The translations under genes were made by a program, and so were the position numbers. Below are positions 8,455-16,585 of a stretch of DNA of 64,000 nt, piece by piece; position 1 is the first letter of the stretch, and every line of letters begins with the position of its first letter. The stretch comes from Azoarcus sp. DD4 (GTDB lineage: Bacteria > Pseudomonadota > Gammaproteobacteria > Burkholderiales > Rhodocyclaceae), in the NCBI RefSeq assembly GCF_006496635.1, contig NZ_CP022958.1, positions 1,798,001 to 1,862,000 of the forward strand, written 5' to 3'. The notes beneath the pieces are model-generated. The model was not told the DNA's origin. It searched no databases and saw only the letters and a list, made by a program, of their open reading frames with translations.

Positions 8455-8604
8455 ATGGCCTGGAGTGAATTGTTCAGTACGGATATTGGTCTGCTCAGTC
8501 TCTTCACGATCGGCTTTGTTGTCGTCATGGCGGGATACATTTACCGATTCGCGGTTCGTCATATCGCGGAGGATGAGAAAAAGGCAGGAGTTGGTCACCA
8601 CTGA
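8455..8604 (+). CDS. Small DUF3149-type membrane protein
   Basis: The protein has only 49 residues: MAWSELFSTDIGLLSL, then a single membrane helix (about 12-34) and a short charged tail ending in GVGHH. I recognise it as resembling the DUF3149 family of small betaproteobacterial membrane proteins. It has a good ribosome site (AGAGGAGTG) and lies 26 bases after the FixH-like gene. Its place in the operon suggests a small accessory role with the oxidase or its assembly, but no function is known to me. Confidence 0.78.
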   Translation: MAWSELFSTDIGLLSLFTIGFVVVMAGYIYRFAVRHIAEDEKKAGVGHH

Positions 8605-8636
8605 CGGCCCGGATGACGGGAAAGGAGGTTGCTCAG

Positions 8637-8873
8637 ATGCTCAAGTGGATTCAGATCTTTTGGCCATCGTTTCTGGTGGCGGGGCTGGCCGAGGCGATTT
8701 TCTTTACCGTCATCGACCCTCAGGAACTCTACTTGTTGGGAAAACCGGTTCATTTCTCACCGATTGCGACTTACTCGGTGGGGTTCATCGGCTTCTGGCT
8801 GGTATGCGCAGCGTCAAGCCTGAGCACTGTTTTCTTTCAGCGAACAGCCAAGGAGATCAATCATCTGGAGTAG
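8637..8873 (+). CDS. Hypothetical membrane protein, two helices
   Basis: The product has 78 residues with two hydrophobic segments, about 8-27 and 44-64. I chose the ATG at 8637 because AAAGGAGG lies 8 bases upstream; an earlier in-frame ATG at 8613 has no comparable site. I do not recognise the family. It is the last gene of the cbb3 cluster before a bidirectional terminator, so a link with respiration is inferred from position only. Confidence 0.7.
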   Translation: MLKWIQIFWPSFLVAGLAEAIFFTVIDPQELYLLGKPVHFSPIATYSVGFIGFWLVCAASSLSTVFFQRTAKEINHLE

Positions 8874-8930
8874 TGGATCGGATTGAGATCGCACCTGGTT
8901 GTTCCAAGTGGCATTCCTCTCCGCAAAATG

Positions 8931-8960
8931 AAAAAGGCCAATCTTTCGATTGGCCTTTTT
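8931..8960. terminator. Bidirectional rho-independent terminator
   Basis: Arms AAAAAGGCCAATC (8931-8943) and GATTGGCCTTTTT (8948-8960) form a 13-bp perfect dyad with a 4-base loop and T-runs in both directions. It ends the cbb3 accessory transcript on the plus strand and tRNA-Arg on the minus strand. Confidence 0.9.
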
Positions 8961-8966
8961 CTGAAT

Positions 8967-9043
8967 TGGCGCGCCCGGAAGGATTCGAACCTCCTACCCC
9001 CTGGTTCGTAGCCAGGTACTCTATCCAGATGAGCTACGGGCGC
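8967..9043 (-). tRNA. tRNA-Arg (anticodon ACG)
   Basis: On the minus strand the 77-nt sequence starts GCGCCCG and ends CGGGCGC-G-CCA, so the acceptor stem is perfect and CCA is encoded. The anticodon arm is CCTGG-CTACGAA-CCAGG with anticodon ACG (A34 expected to become inosine), reading CGU/CGC/CGA. The T-arm GGAGG-TTCGAAT-CCTTC is normal. Confidence 0.97.
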
Positions 9044-9058
9044 TTTGTTAAGAAAATA

Positions 9059-9086
9059 ATTATAACACGTTTATTTTCTTTTTCAA
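9059..9086 (-). promoter_or_regulatory. Sigma-70 promoter of tRNA-Arg
   Basis: On the minus strand TTGAAA (9086-9081) and TATAAT (9064-9059) are separated by 16 bases. The start would be near 9052, a few bases before the tRNA. Confidence 0.78.
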
Positions 9087-9234
9087 ACTATTTTTACTTT
9101 CGCTGCCTTTCTCGCTGGGAGAAAGTTTGTTCAACGTCAGCAACGGCGCGCATATTAGCTCATGTTTTCGCGGACCGCAAGGACTTTCTTCATTCCGTCA
9201 TTTCTCCCGCGTTGGCGGGGAAGCTACATGCAAT

Positions 9235-9678
9235 TCAGCGGTACACAAGTACGGGTGTCTTGCTGTGCGTGAGCACCTTTTGTGTTTCGCTGCCGAGTAA
9301 CAGACCTGCGATGCCGCGGCGTCCGTGCGAAGCCATGAAAATAAGGTCGCAGCCATGGCGGTCGGCGGCGTTGATGATGGCCTCGTATGTGACTTCGTTC
9401 ACCAGTGTGTCTGTGTCGGCAAGTACCCCTGCTGCGTCTGCCGCTGACTTGGCGGCGTCGAGAATCCGCTCGGCTTCGAGCGCGGCAGATTTGGCGAACT
9501 GCTCGGGCGTGGTCGGGTCGATGAGTGCGCCTTCGCCGTAGATGGGCATCGGAAAGTCTGGCTGAGCATAGAAGAAGGTGATACGTGCACCGGCGTCGCG
9601 CGCAAAGGAGACTGCACGGGCCACCGTGCTCTCTGACAAGGCGGATCCGTCTGTCGGGACAAGAATGTGCTTGAACAT
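9235..9678 (-). CDS. Universal stress protein, UspA family
   Basis: This is a single-domain Usp protein of 147 residues. It starts MFKHILVPTDGSALSE and carries an ASHGRRG...LLLGS segment that corresponds to the ATP-binding G-2X-G-9X-G(S/T) loop with the first Gly as Ala. Members bind ATP or are phosphorylated and support survival in stasis or anoxia. It is transcribed away from the beta-CASP gene, and an FNR-like palindrome lies between the two. The annotated start is the only ATG at the conserved N-terminus. Confidence 0.93.
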   Translation of the reverse strand: MFKHILVPTDGSALSESTVARAVSFARDAGARITFFYAQPDFPMPIYGEGALIDPTTPEQFAKSAALEAERILDAAKSAADAAGVLADTDTLVNEVTYEAIINAADRHGCDLIFMASHGRRGIAGLLLGSETQKVLTHSKTPVLVYR

Positions 9679-9716
9679 AACGTGCTCCCTTGATTGATTT
9701 GTGTTGACTGCACTTG

Positions 9717-9760
9717 ATTATAGCCACCGGGGGCTGCGGGTATCGCTTGACCGTGGTCAA
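9717..9760 (-). promoter_or_regulatory. FNR/CRP-family palindrome with TATAAT before the stress protein
   Basis: TTGACCGTGGTCAA (9747-9760) is a perfect palindrome with half-sites TTGAC/GTCAA, close to an FNR or Dnr box. On the minus strand a perfect TATAAT lies at 9722-9717. The spacing is two to three bases longer than for a canonical class II site. The box could also act on the divergent gene at 9806. Confidence 0.6.
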
Positions 9761-9805
9761 CCCGGGTCGCGATGATGTGGGCGATTCTGCCGTTGGAGGT
9801 GAAAC

Positions 9806-11215
9806 ATGGATATCACGTTCCACGGTGCCGCTGGCGAGGTGACGGGTTCATGCGCGCAGGTTAGGCATCAGGCCGGTTGTTTCCTGGTTGACTGCGGTCT
9901 TTTCCAGGGAGGGCGGGACGCCCCCCTGAAGAACCTCAGGGCGCTGGACTTCGATCTGACGGCGATTGATTTCGTGCTTCTTACTCACGCTCATCTGGAC
10001 CACGCAGGCTTGTTGCCGCGACTCATCGCCCTTGGGTACAAAGGACCGGTGTACGCGACGTCCGCTACGGTGGACCTGGCAGGCGTCATCCTGCTCGATT
10101 CGGCCCATATACAGGAAAAGGAGGCCGAATGGCTCAATCGACATCAGCGTGCCCGCCATGCGAGACGTGGTTGGGATGTCGCACCGCTCTATACGGTTGC
10201 GCAGGCTCGCGCCAGTCTGCAGCGTCTGCGTGCGGTGGACTACGACGTCGAGTTGAAACCAGGGCCGGGCGTGCGTTGTGTGTTTCGCAATGCGGGTCAT
10301 ATCCTAGGGTCGGCGATCCTCGAAATTTCCGTCGTGGAAGGAAAGGGAGAGCGTCGGCTGGTGATGACGGGGGATCTCGGGCAGCCTGAGCGCCCGGTGC
10401 TACGTGACCCCGCCTTCATCGGGGCGGCTGATTTTCTGTGCGTCGAGTCCACCTACGGTAACCGTGCCCACCGTTCGATGAGCGAGACTGAAGAGGAACT
10501 GGCAGCAGTCGTGCACGAGACCCTGAAACGCAGGCGCGGGAATGTCATCATTCCGGCGTTCGCGGTGGGCCGTACTCAGGAATTGTTGTTCGTGCTTGCC
10601 AAACTCGTACGTGAAGGGAAGATGGATCCGCTTGAGGTCGTCGTCGATTCGCCGATGGCGTCGGCGGTGACCGAATTGACGGTGCGACATGAGGGGCTTT
10701 GGGACGCCGAGAGCCGTGAGCTCTTTGCATGGTCTCAACGTCATGCAGATCGCTTCAAAGTACGTTTTGTGCAGGACGTAGAGGAGTCCATGGCGCTGAA
10801 CAGTCGCCCCTCTGGTCTGGTTATCGTCTCGGCGAGTGGCATGTGCGATGCCGGCCGGATCAAGCACCACCTGCGCTACAACCTTGGACGTAGCGCTTGC
10901 GCCATTGTGATGACGGGATTCCAGGCTGCTGGAACGTTGGGGAGGCGCCTCGTGGATGGCGCACGGGCGGTAACAATCTTTGGTGAGCGCATTCCGGTCA
11001 AGGCGAGCGTTCATACAATAGGTGGTCTGTCGGCTCATGCCGATCAGCCCGCCTTGCTCGCCTGGCTGGCGCATTTTTCCAGGCCGCCGCGTCAGACGTT
11101 TATCGTACACGGCGAGGCCGGCGCCTCGGCTGCATTTGCCAAAGCCATCGAACATCGGCTCGGTTGGCCGTCTCCTGTCTTGTCGCAGCGCGGGACGCGA
11201 TACGAATTGTGCTAA
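9806..11215 (+). CDS. Metallo-beta-lactamase/beta-CASP family RNA-processing-type protein
   Basis: The 469-residue protein has the metallo-beta-lactamase metal motif H61-A-H63-L-D65-H66, H165 in AGHILGSA, D190, and beta-CASP signatures such as ESTYG (214-218), SASGMCDAGR and GGLSAHADQ followed by a late HGE. These match the CPSF73-like group annotated as RNA exonuclease/RNase J relatives. The start ATG follows GGAGGTGAAAC. It lies 88 bases before phaC and is probably cotranscribed with it. The RNA substrate cannot be told from sequence. Confidence 0.9.
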   Translation: MDITFHGAAGEVTGSCAQVRHQAGCFLVDCGLFQGGRDAPLKNLRALDFDLTAIDFVLLTHAHLDHAGLLPRLIALGYKGPVYATSATVDLAGVILLDSAHIQEKEAEWLNRHQRARHARRGWDVAPLYTVAQARASLQRLRAVDYDVELKPGPGVRCVFRNAGHILGSAILEISVVEGKGERRLVMTGDLGQPERPVLRDPAFIGAADFLCVESTYGNRAHRSMSETEEELAAVVHETLKRRRGNVIIPAFAVGRTQELLFVLAKLVREGKMDPLEVVVDSPMASAVTELTVRHEGLWDAESRELFAWSQRHADRFKVRFVQDVEESMALNSRPSGLVIVSASGMCDAGRIKHHLRYNLGRSACAIVMTGFQAAGTLGRRLVDGARAVTIFGERIPVKASVHTIGGLSAHADQPALLAWLAHFSRPPRQTFIVHGEAGASAAFAKAIEHRLGWPSPVLSQRGTRYELC

Positions 11216-11303
11216 TCGTTATTCATGGTTGCTGCGCTGGCGGGTAGTGGCAGAATCAGGACGGATGACCGAAGGCAGGATCCCATCATTTCCAGGGTGA
11301 AAC

Positions 11304-13037
11304 ATGAAGAAGATTGATCGGCTCGATCCCGGCCTGGCTGTAAGGCGGACGGCGCAGCAGCTGCACGAACTGGTGGAAGGTACGTTCGATCCGCTCGGCA
11401 TGGCTGCGCCCATTGTCCACGCGCAGCTGGCGTGGCTTTCACATCCGCAGGAACTCGCGGAGCGGTTTGCGCGCTTGTCGAGCGACCTGTGGCGTTTGCA
11501 GTGGCACACCTGGAACCGCGTTGTGGGCCTGGCGGGCGAGGATCCTATCCGTCCGAACGTCGACGATGCCCGTTTTTCCGATCCGGTTTGGACCGACTCG
11601 CCGACTTGGGATCTCACCAAGGAGTGGTACCTGGCGCTGACCCACCACATGCAGGATATGCTCTACGACACTCCGGGGCTGTCGGGCAAGGAGCGCAGAC
11701 GGGCGGCGTTCTGGTGGCGGAAATGGCTCAACGCGGTGGCTCCGACCAATTTCCTGTGGACCAATCCGGTTGCCTTGCGCAAGGCAGTCGAGACGCGGGG
11801 CGAGAGTCTGGCTCAAGGCCTGCACAACCTGCTCGAGGATCTTCGGAGCGGCAATGTCCGAATGACCAATCCGGACGATTTCACTGTTGGCGAGAATCTC
11901 GCGACGACTCCTGGGGCGGTGGTGTTTCGCAACGAACTGCTCGAGCTAATTCACTATGCTCCGACGCAGCCCAAGGTGCATGCCGAACCGGTGGTGATCG
12001 TTACGCCCTGGATTAACAAGTTCTACATCCTCGACCTTGTGCCGAAGAAGAGCATGATCCGTTTTCTGCTCGATCGGGGGCTGGACGTATTCATCACGAG
12101 CTGGAAGAACCCCGACGCTGCAATGCGGGATTACCGGTTCGACGATTACCTGATGAAGGGAGTGCATGCCGCGGTGGAGGCGGCGCGTGCCTTCACCGGA
12201 GCGGACAAGGTCCACGCAGCCGGTTACTGCATCGGCGGTACGGCGCTGAGCATGTACATGGCCTGGGCGAACCGCCATTTCGCCGAAGATGCGGTGCCTG
12301 TTGCGGACTGGACCTTGTTCACCACCCTGGTCGATTTTCGCAAGCCGGGCGATATAGAGGTCTTCATCGATGAGGCAAGCATTCGCTACCTGACCGACGG
12401 CATGGCGCGCAAGGGCTTTCTCGACGGCAAGGAGATGGCTTCGGCGTTCCGTCTGTTGCGTTCCAACAGTCTGATCTGGCATTACGTGGTGCATGGCTGG
12501 CTCTACGGCGAGACGCCTCCACCGTTCGACGTGCTGTACTGGAACATGGATACAACGCGCATGCCGTACGCGATGCATGCGTGGTACCTGCGCGAACTCT
12601 ATCTGCACAACAGGCTGGTACAGAAGGATGCACTGGTGGTTGCGGGCGAGCCCCTGGACCTGGGAATGATCACTCAACCGCTTTACGCGGTAGCAGCCGA
12701 GGATGACCACATTGCGCCCTGGGCCGAGACCTTCAGGGTGAACAATCTGGTCATAGGACCAAAGCGCTATGTGCTATCGAGTTCGGGTCACATCCTCGGC
12801 ATCGTCAATCCTGTGGTCAAACCGCCAAAGCGGAGCTTCCGGGTCGCCGAGGCGCATCGATCCGAAAGCGCGGACGCATGGCTGGAACGCGCCGAACAGC
12901 ATCAGGGGAGCTGGTGGGAGGACTGGATGCAGTGGTTGAAACCCCGTGCAGGGGCGCTGGTCGACGCGCGGCCGGCTGCCTCGGATGTCTTTCCCCAACT
13001 GGCTCCGGCACCGGGCACCTACGTGCTGGAGCGCTGA
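11304..13037 (+). CDS. phaC: Class I polyhydroxyalkanoate synthase
   Basis: PHA synthase polymerises hydroxyacyl-CoA into storage granules. The protein has 577 residues, with an N-terminal domain typical of class I and an alpha/beta hydrolase core. The lipase-like box is GYC309IGG; the other triad residues are D468 (EDDHIAPW) and H496 (SSGHILG). No phaA, phaB, phaP or phaR gene is adjacent. Instead it is downstream of the beta-CASP gene and convergent with fnr. Confidence 0.93.
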   Translation: MKKIDRLDPGLAVRRTAQQLHELVEGTFDPLGMAAPIVHAQLAWLSHPQELAERFARLSSDLWRLQWHTWNRVVGLAGEDPIRPNVDDARFSDPVWTDSPTWDLTKEWYLALTHHMQDMLYDTPGLSGKERRRAAFWWRKWLNAVAPTNFLWTNPVALRKAVETRGESLAQGLHNLLEDLRSGNVRMTNPDDFTVGENLATTPGAVVFRNELLELIHYAPTQPKVHAEPVVIVTPWINKFYILDLVPKKSMIRFLLDRGLDVFITSWKNPDAAMRDYRFDDYLMKGVHAAVEAARAFTGADKVHAAGYCIGGTALSMYMAWANRHFAEDAVPVADWTLFTTLVDFRKPGDIEVFIDEASIRYLTDGMARKGFLDGKEMASAFRLLRSNSLIWHYVVHGWLYGETPPPFDVLYWNMDTTRMPYAMHAWYLRELYLHNRLVQKDALVVAGEPLDLGMITQPLYAVAAEDDHIAPWAETFRVNNLVIGPKRYVLSSSGHILGIVNPVVKPPKRSFRVAEAHRSESADAWLERAEQHQGSWWEDWMQWLKPRAGALVDARPAASDVFPQLAPAPGTYVLER

Positions 13038-13045
13038 GTGCGACA

Positions 13046-13073
13046 ACGGCCGGGGTGGCTGGCCCGCGGCCGT
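13046..13073. terminator. Hairpin between phaC and fnr
   Basis: Arms ACGGCCG (13046-13052) and CGGCCGT (13067-13073) enclose a GC-rich loop that can pair further. There is no T-run. It sits between convergent stop codons and may act for both transcripts. Confidence 0.4.
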
Positions 13074-13813
13074 CAGCGGCAGGCTGACTGGTGCTGGATC
13101 AGTTTCTTGAGGCCGGCACTGTCGAGGATACGAATGTGTTTCTGCTGGACAGCAACCAGCCCTTCGTCCTGGAAGCGCGAGAAGGCACGGGAGACGGTCT
13201 CGAGTTTGAGCCCGAGATAGGAGCCGATTTCCTCGCGCGTCATGCGCAGGTGGAATTCTGCAGCGGAGAAGCCGCGCGCAGTAAAGCGCTGCGACATGTT
13301 CAGCAGAAAGGCGGCGAGGCGCTCTTCGGCCCGCATGGATCCAAGCAGCATCATCACGCCGTGGTCGCGCACGATCTCGCGGCTCATCACCTTGTGGAAC
13401 TGGTGCTGCAGGCCCTCGATTTCACGCGACAGTTCCTCCAGCTTCGCATAGGCGATCACGCAAACCTCGCTGTCTTCCAGCGCGATCGCGTTGCAGGAGT
13501 GAACTTCGTTGCTGATGCCGTCCAGGCCGATGATTTCGCCGGTCATCTGGAAGCCGGTGACCTGGTCCCGGCCATCTTCGAGCAGCACATCCGTCTTGAA
13601 CGAACCGGCGCGGATCGCGTAGATTGCTTCGAAGGGATCGCCAGCCCGATACAGATGTTGCTGACGCTTGATCTTGCGTCGTGCGCCGACCAGCTCGTCA
13701 AGCCGGTCGATCTCGTTTTCGGTCATCCCGAAGGGGAGGCAGAGTTCCACCAGGTTGCATTGGGAACAGGCCGTCTTGAGTCCTGCTACAGTAATCGGCA
13801 CTGCTGCCTTCAT
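13073..13813 (-). CDS. fnr: FNR-type oxygen-sensing transcription regulator
   Basis: FNR holds an oxygen-labile 4Fe-4S cluster and activates anaerobic promoters as a dimer. The 246-residue protein starts MKAAVPITVAG. It has cluster cysteines C16, C19 and C25, plus C118 corresponding to E. coli C122. The recognition helix reads LKLETVSRAF, with the Glu, Ser and Arg that read TTGAT half-sites. Longer in-frame starts up to 13960 would overlap hemN and are unlikely. Matching boxes occur at 2869, 3119 and 13857, and a variant at 9747. Confidence 0.95.
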   Translation of the reverse strand: MKAAVPITVAGLKTACSQCNLVELCLPFGMTENEIDRLDELVGARRKIKRQQHLYRAGDPFEAIYAIRAGSFKTDVLLEDGRDQVTGFQMTGEIIGLDGISNEVHSCNAIALEDSEVCVIAYAKLEELSREIEGLQHQFHKVMSREIVRDHGVMMLLGSMRAEERLAAFLLNMSQRFTARGFSAAEFHLRMTREEIGSYLGLKLETVSRAFSRFQDEGLVAVQQKHIRILDSAGLKKLIQHQSACR

Positions 13814-13856
13814 CTGCACGATACACTTGCTCCGAGTTTGTAGGAGGATCGTCGCG

Positions 13857-13870
13857 TTGATCCAAGTCAA
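13857..13870. promoter_or_regulatory. FNR-like box between fnr and hemN
   Basis: TTGATCCAAGTCAA matches the FNR consensus except for one half-site, GTCAA. It is the same variant as at 2869. For hemN the site would be near -41.5 of a start around 13905, with a weak -10 (CATTGT, 13893-13898). It may also give autoregulation of fnr. Confidence 0.7.
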
Positions 13871-13924
13871 CCACAAAACGCCGGCTTTCTGCCATTGTTC
13901 GGCACACATTGCCGCAGCACGATC

Positions 13925-15316
13925 ATGAACGCCCACACAGACCTCATCTTCGATCCGCAACTCATACGCAGGTTCGACATCAACGGACCGCGTTATACCT
14001 CGTATCCGACGGCCGATCGTTTTGTCGAAGCGTTCGATGCGAGGGCTTTGCAGGATTGGTTGGCCAGACGGGCGGTTGGCGGGGTTAGCCGACCGCTGTC
14101 ATTATACTTCCACATCCCGTTCTGTAACACGATCTGCTACTACTGTGCCTGCAACAAGATCATCACCAAGGATCACGGGCGTTCGGCCAAATACTTGAAA
14201 TATCTGGCCAAGGAGATCGAGATGCAGGCTGCCGCGCTCGGTGGCAGCCGCCAGGTCACCCAGTTGCACCTCGGCGGCGGCACGCCCACCTTCCTGTCGC
14301 ACGAGGAACTGCGACAGTTGATGGATTCGGTGCGGGCGCATTTCAATCTGGTGCCCAACGGCGAGTATTCGATCGAGGTCGACCCACGCAAAGTCGATTT
14401 CGACACGGTCGAATTGTTGGCCACCCTGGGGTTCAACCGTATGAGCGTCGGCGTGCAGGACTTCGCCGAAGACGTGCAGCGCGCGGTCAACCGGGTGCAA
14501 AGCGTCGAAGAGACGCGCCTGGTGATCGAAGCGGCCCGCGCCACCGGCTTCAAGTCGGTTAGCATGGACCTTATCTACGGCCTGCCCAAGCAGAACGTGA
14601 TCAGCTTCAACCGCACGCTTGAGCAGGTGCTGGACATCTCGCCGGACCGTATCTCGCTCTACAGTTACGCTCATCTCCCCGGACTGTTCAAACCGCAGCG
14701 CCGCATCCTCCAGAGCGACATGCCGAGTGCCGATGCGAAGCTGCAGATCCTGCAACTCGCCATCCGCCGTCTGACCGAGGCCGGCTACGTCTACATCGGG
14801 ATGGATCACTTCGCCAAACCCGACGACGAGCTTACCGTCGCCCAGCGGCAGGGCCGGCTGCACCGCAACTTCCAGGGTTATTCGACCCAGGCCGAGTGCG
14901 ATCTGCTCGCGTTCGGTGTGTCGGCGATCGGGAAGATCGGTCCGGTCTATTCGCAGAACGTGAAGACGCTGGACGAATACTATGACGTGCTGGATCGTGA
15001 CGAGCTACCGGTATTGCGTGGCATCGAACTGACTGCCGACGACCTGCTGCGGCGTTCTGTAATCCAGGCATTGATGTGCCATTTCGAGCTGTCGATGCAG
15101 TCCATCGAGATCGCCCACCTCATCGACTTCCGCGAGTATTTTGCCGACGAGCTGGCGGATCTCAAGGAGATGGAGGCGGCGGGATTGCTCAAGGTAGAGG
15201 GCGACTGGATCAGCGTGTTGCCGGCAGGGCGGATGCTGGTGCGCGGAATTGCCATGGTGTTCGATCGCTACCTGCGCGCTGATCGCGAGCGGGCCCGCTA
15301 TTCCCGCGTGATCTGA
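13925..15316 (+). CDS. hemN: Oxygen-independent coproporphyrinogen III oxidase
   Basis: HemN is a radical-SAM enzyme that converts coproporphyrinogen III to protoporphyrinogen IX without oxygen, supplying haem for the cbb3 oxidase and other cytochromes. The 463-residue protein has C67-NTI-C71-YY-C74 and C76 within YFHIPFCNTICYYCACNK, the HemN signature, and the GGGTPTFL SAM-binding stretch. The start MNAHTDL is preferred over an upstream ATG at 13895. It is divergent from fnr with an FNR box between. Confidence 0.97.
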   Translation: MNAHTDLIFDPQLIRRFDINGPRYTSYPTADRFVEAFDARALQDWLARRAVGGVSRPLSLYFHIPFCNTICYYCACNKIITKDHGRSAKYLKYLAKEIEMQAAALGGSRQVTQLHLGGGTPTFLSHEELRQLMDSVRAHFNLVPNGEYSIEVDPRKVDFDTVELLATLGFNRMSVGVQDFAEDVQRAVNRVQSVEETRLVIEAARATGFKSVSMDLIYGLPKQNVISFNRTLEQVLDISPDRISLYSYAHLPGLFKPQRRILQSDMPSADAKLQILQLAIRRLTEAGYVYIGMDHFAKPDDELTVAQRQGRLHRNFQGYSTQAECDLLAFGVSAIGKIGPVYSQNVKTLDEYYDVLDRDELPVLRGIELTADDLLRRSVIQALMCHFELSMQSIEIAHLIDFREYFADELADLKEMEAAGLLKVEGDWISVLPAGRMLVRGIAMVFDRYLRADRERARYSRVI

Positions 15317-15402
15317 GTGCGGCCGGAGCAGCGGGGAGCGTAGAATGCAGGCTTCTCCTTGCTGCTCGAGCCGCGCCTTTCGCGGGCGTTCAAGATTTTC
15401 CC

Positions 15403-16116
15403 ATGCCTGAAACCGGCTACTTTGCGGTATTCCTGATTGGTCTTCTCGGCGGCACTCACTGCGTCAGCATGTGCGGCGGCATTGTCGGGGCACTCAGCGT
15501 ACAGGTACGTACGCCAGCGGAAAGCCGTCGTCAGTGGCCCATCCATCTTGCGTACAACCTCGGTCGTATCGCCACCTATACGCTGACGGGCGGCCTGCTC
15601 GGGGCGCTCGGTTCGGTCGGCATGCTGTACGGCGGCGTGCTGCCGGTGCAGATCAGCCTTTACGTTCTCGCCAACCTGATGCTGATCGCGCTCGGGCTTT
15701 ACCTGACAGGCTTCACTTCGGTGCTCGCGCCGGTGGAGAAGGCTGGGCACCATTTGTGGCGCCGGCTGCAACCGGCGACGCGCAGATTCCTGCCGGCGCA
15801 TTCGGTGAAGCAGGCGCTGCCGCTCGGCCTGCTGTGGGGTTTCCTGCCATGCGGGCTGGTGTATAGCGTACTTGCGACCGCGCTGGTGACCGGATCGGCC
15901 GCGCGTGGCGCGGGATTGATGCTGGCCTTCGGCCTGGGAACGCTGCCCAATCTGCTGCTCGCTGGCATGTTGTTCAAGCGCTTTCGCGATCTCACCCGTA
16001 ACAGCAAGGTACGCTTTGCCGCGGGCCTGATGGTGCTGGGGTTCGGCGTGTTCGGGCTGTTCCATGCGCCCACCCTGGGCGGTTCGTTGTGGAACGGCGT
16101 GGTCTGTCTGGTCTGA
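15403..16116 (+). CDS. TauE/SafE-like (UreH/DsbD-type) membrane protein
   Basis: This is a polytopic inner-membrane protein of 237 residues with about six helices. The N-terminal helix carries GGTHC20VSMC24GG, a motif shared by the DsbD/CcdA-like and UreH-like branch of the TauE/SafE group. Relatives often accompany cbb3 assembly genes and are proposed to handle metal ions or thiols. Here it lies between hemN and the copper efflux genes, which fits that idea. The substrate is not known. Confidence 0.8.
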   Translation: MPETGYFAVFLIGLLGGTHCVSMCGGIVGALSVQVRTPAESRRQWPIHLAYNLGRIATYTLTGGLLGALGSVGMLYGGVLPVQISLYVLANLMLIALGLYLTGFTSVLAPVEKAGHHLWRRLQPATRRFLPAHSVKQALPLGLLWGFLPCGLVYSVLATALVTGSAARGAGLMLAFGLGTLPNLLLAGMLFKRFRDLTRNSKVRFAAGLMVLGFGVFGLFHAPTLGGSLWNGVVCLV

Positions 16117-16135
16117 CGCTCGTCGCCGGGGGACT

Positions 16136-16531
16136 TCAGTCCCGCGCCAGGGCCTTCAGGATCGGGCAGGGGGCGGGTGCGGTGGTGGCGTGACAACACT
16201 GCACCAGTTCGCGCAGTGCGTCGCGCATCTCACCGAGCTGACGCATGCGTGCTTCGATGAGATCGATTTTTGTCTGAGCCAGGTTACGCGCCTTGTCTCG
16301 ATCGGTCTCCTCGTTGAGCGATAGCAAGCCCGCAATCTCGTCGAGCGAGAAGCCGAGCTGCTGAGCCCTGCGGATCGCGCGTAGCCTGGAGAGATCCGCA
16401 TCGCCGTATGCGCGGTAGCTGCCGTTGCGCCTTTGGGGTTCGTCCAGCAGGGCGCGCCGCTGGTAATAGCGTATGGTTTCCACGCCGACGTCGGCCGCTT
16501 TCGCGAGGGCGCCGATGGTGTAGCTGGCCAT
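16136..16531 (-). CDS. MerR-family metal-responsive regulator of copA
   Basis: The 131-residue protein starts MASYTIGALAKAADVG, with the MerR winged helix, a dimerisation coiled coil, and a metal loop CCH-x7-CP near the C-terminus. The position of the first mercury-binding cysteine of MerR is Arg (ETDRDKA), so trigonal Hg binding as in MerR seems impossible. Its placement suggests it controls copA, as CueR does. The start at 16531 has GGAG 8 bases upstream; that site lies inside the shared operator. A longer start at 16597 would cover the operator. Confidence 0.85.
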   Translation of the reverse strand: MASYTIGALAKAADVGVETIRYYQRRALLDEPQRRNGSYRAYGDADLSRLRAIRRAQQLGFSLDEIAGLLSLNEETDRDKARNLAQTKIDLIEARMRQLGEMRDALRELVQCCHATTAPAPCPILKALARD

Positions 16532-16535
16532 GGTG

Positions 16536-16567
16536 TTGACTCCGTACTCAAGTACGGGGTTTAGACT
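16536..16567 (+). promoter_or_regulatory. MerR-type operator-promoter of copA
   Basis: The -35 TTGACT (16536-16541) and -10 TAGACT (16562-16567) are 20 bases apart, the over-long spacing that MerR-family activators need. Between them is the dyad CCGTACT-CA-AGTACGG (16542-16557). As I recall it, this closely resembles the operator of mercury resistance (mer) operons. Confidence 0.8.
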
Positions 16568-16585
16568 GCGCTTCATCGTCGCTTC

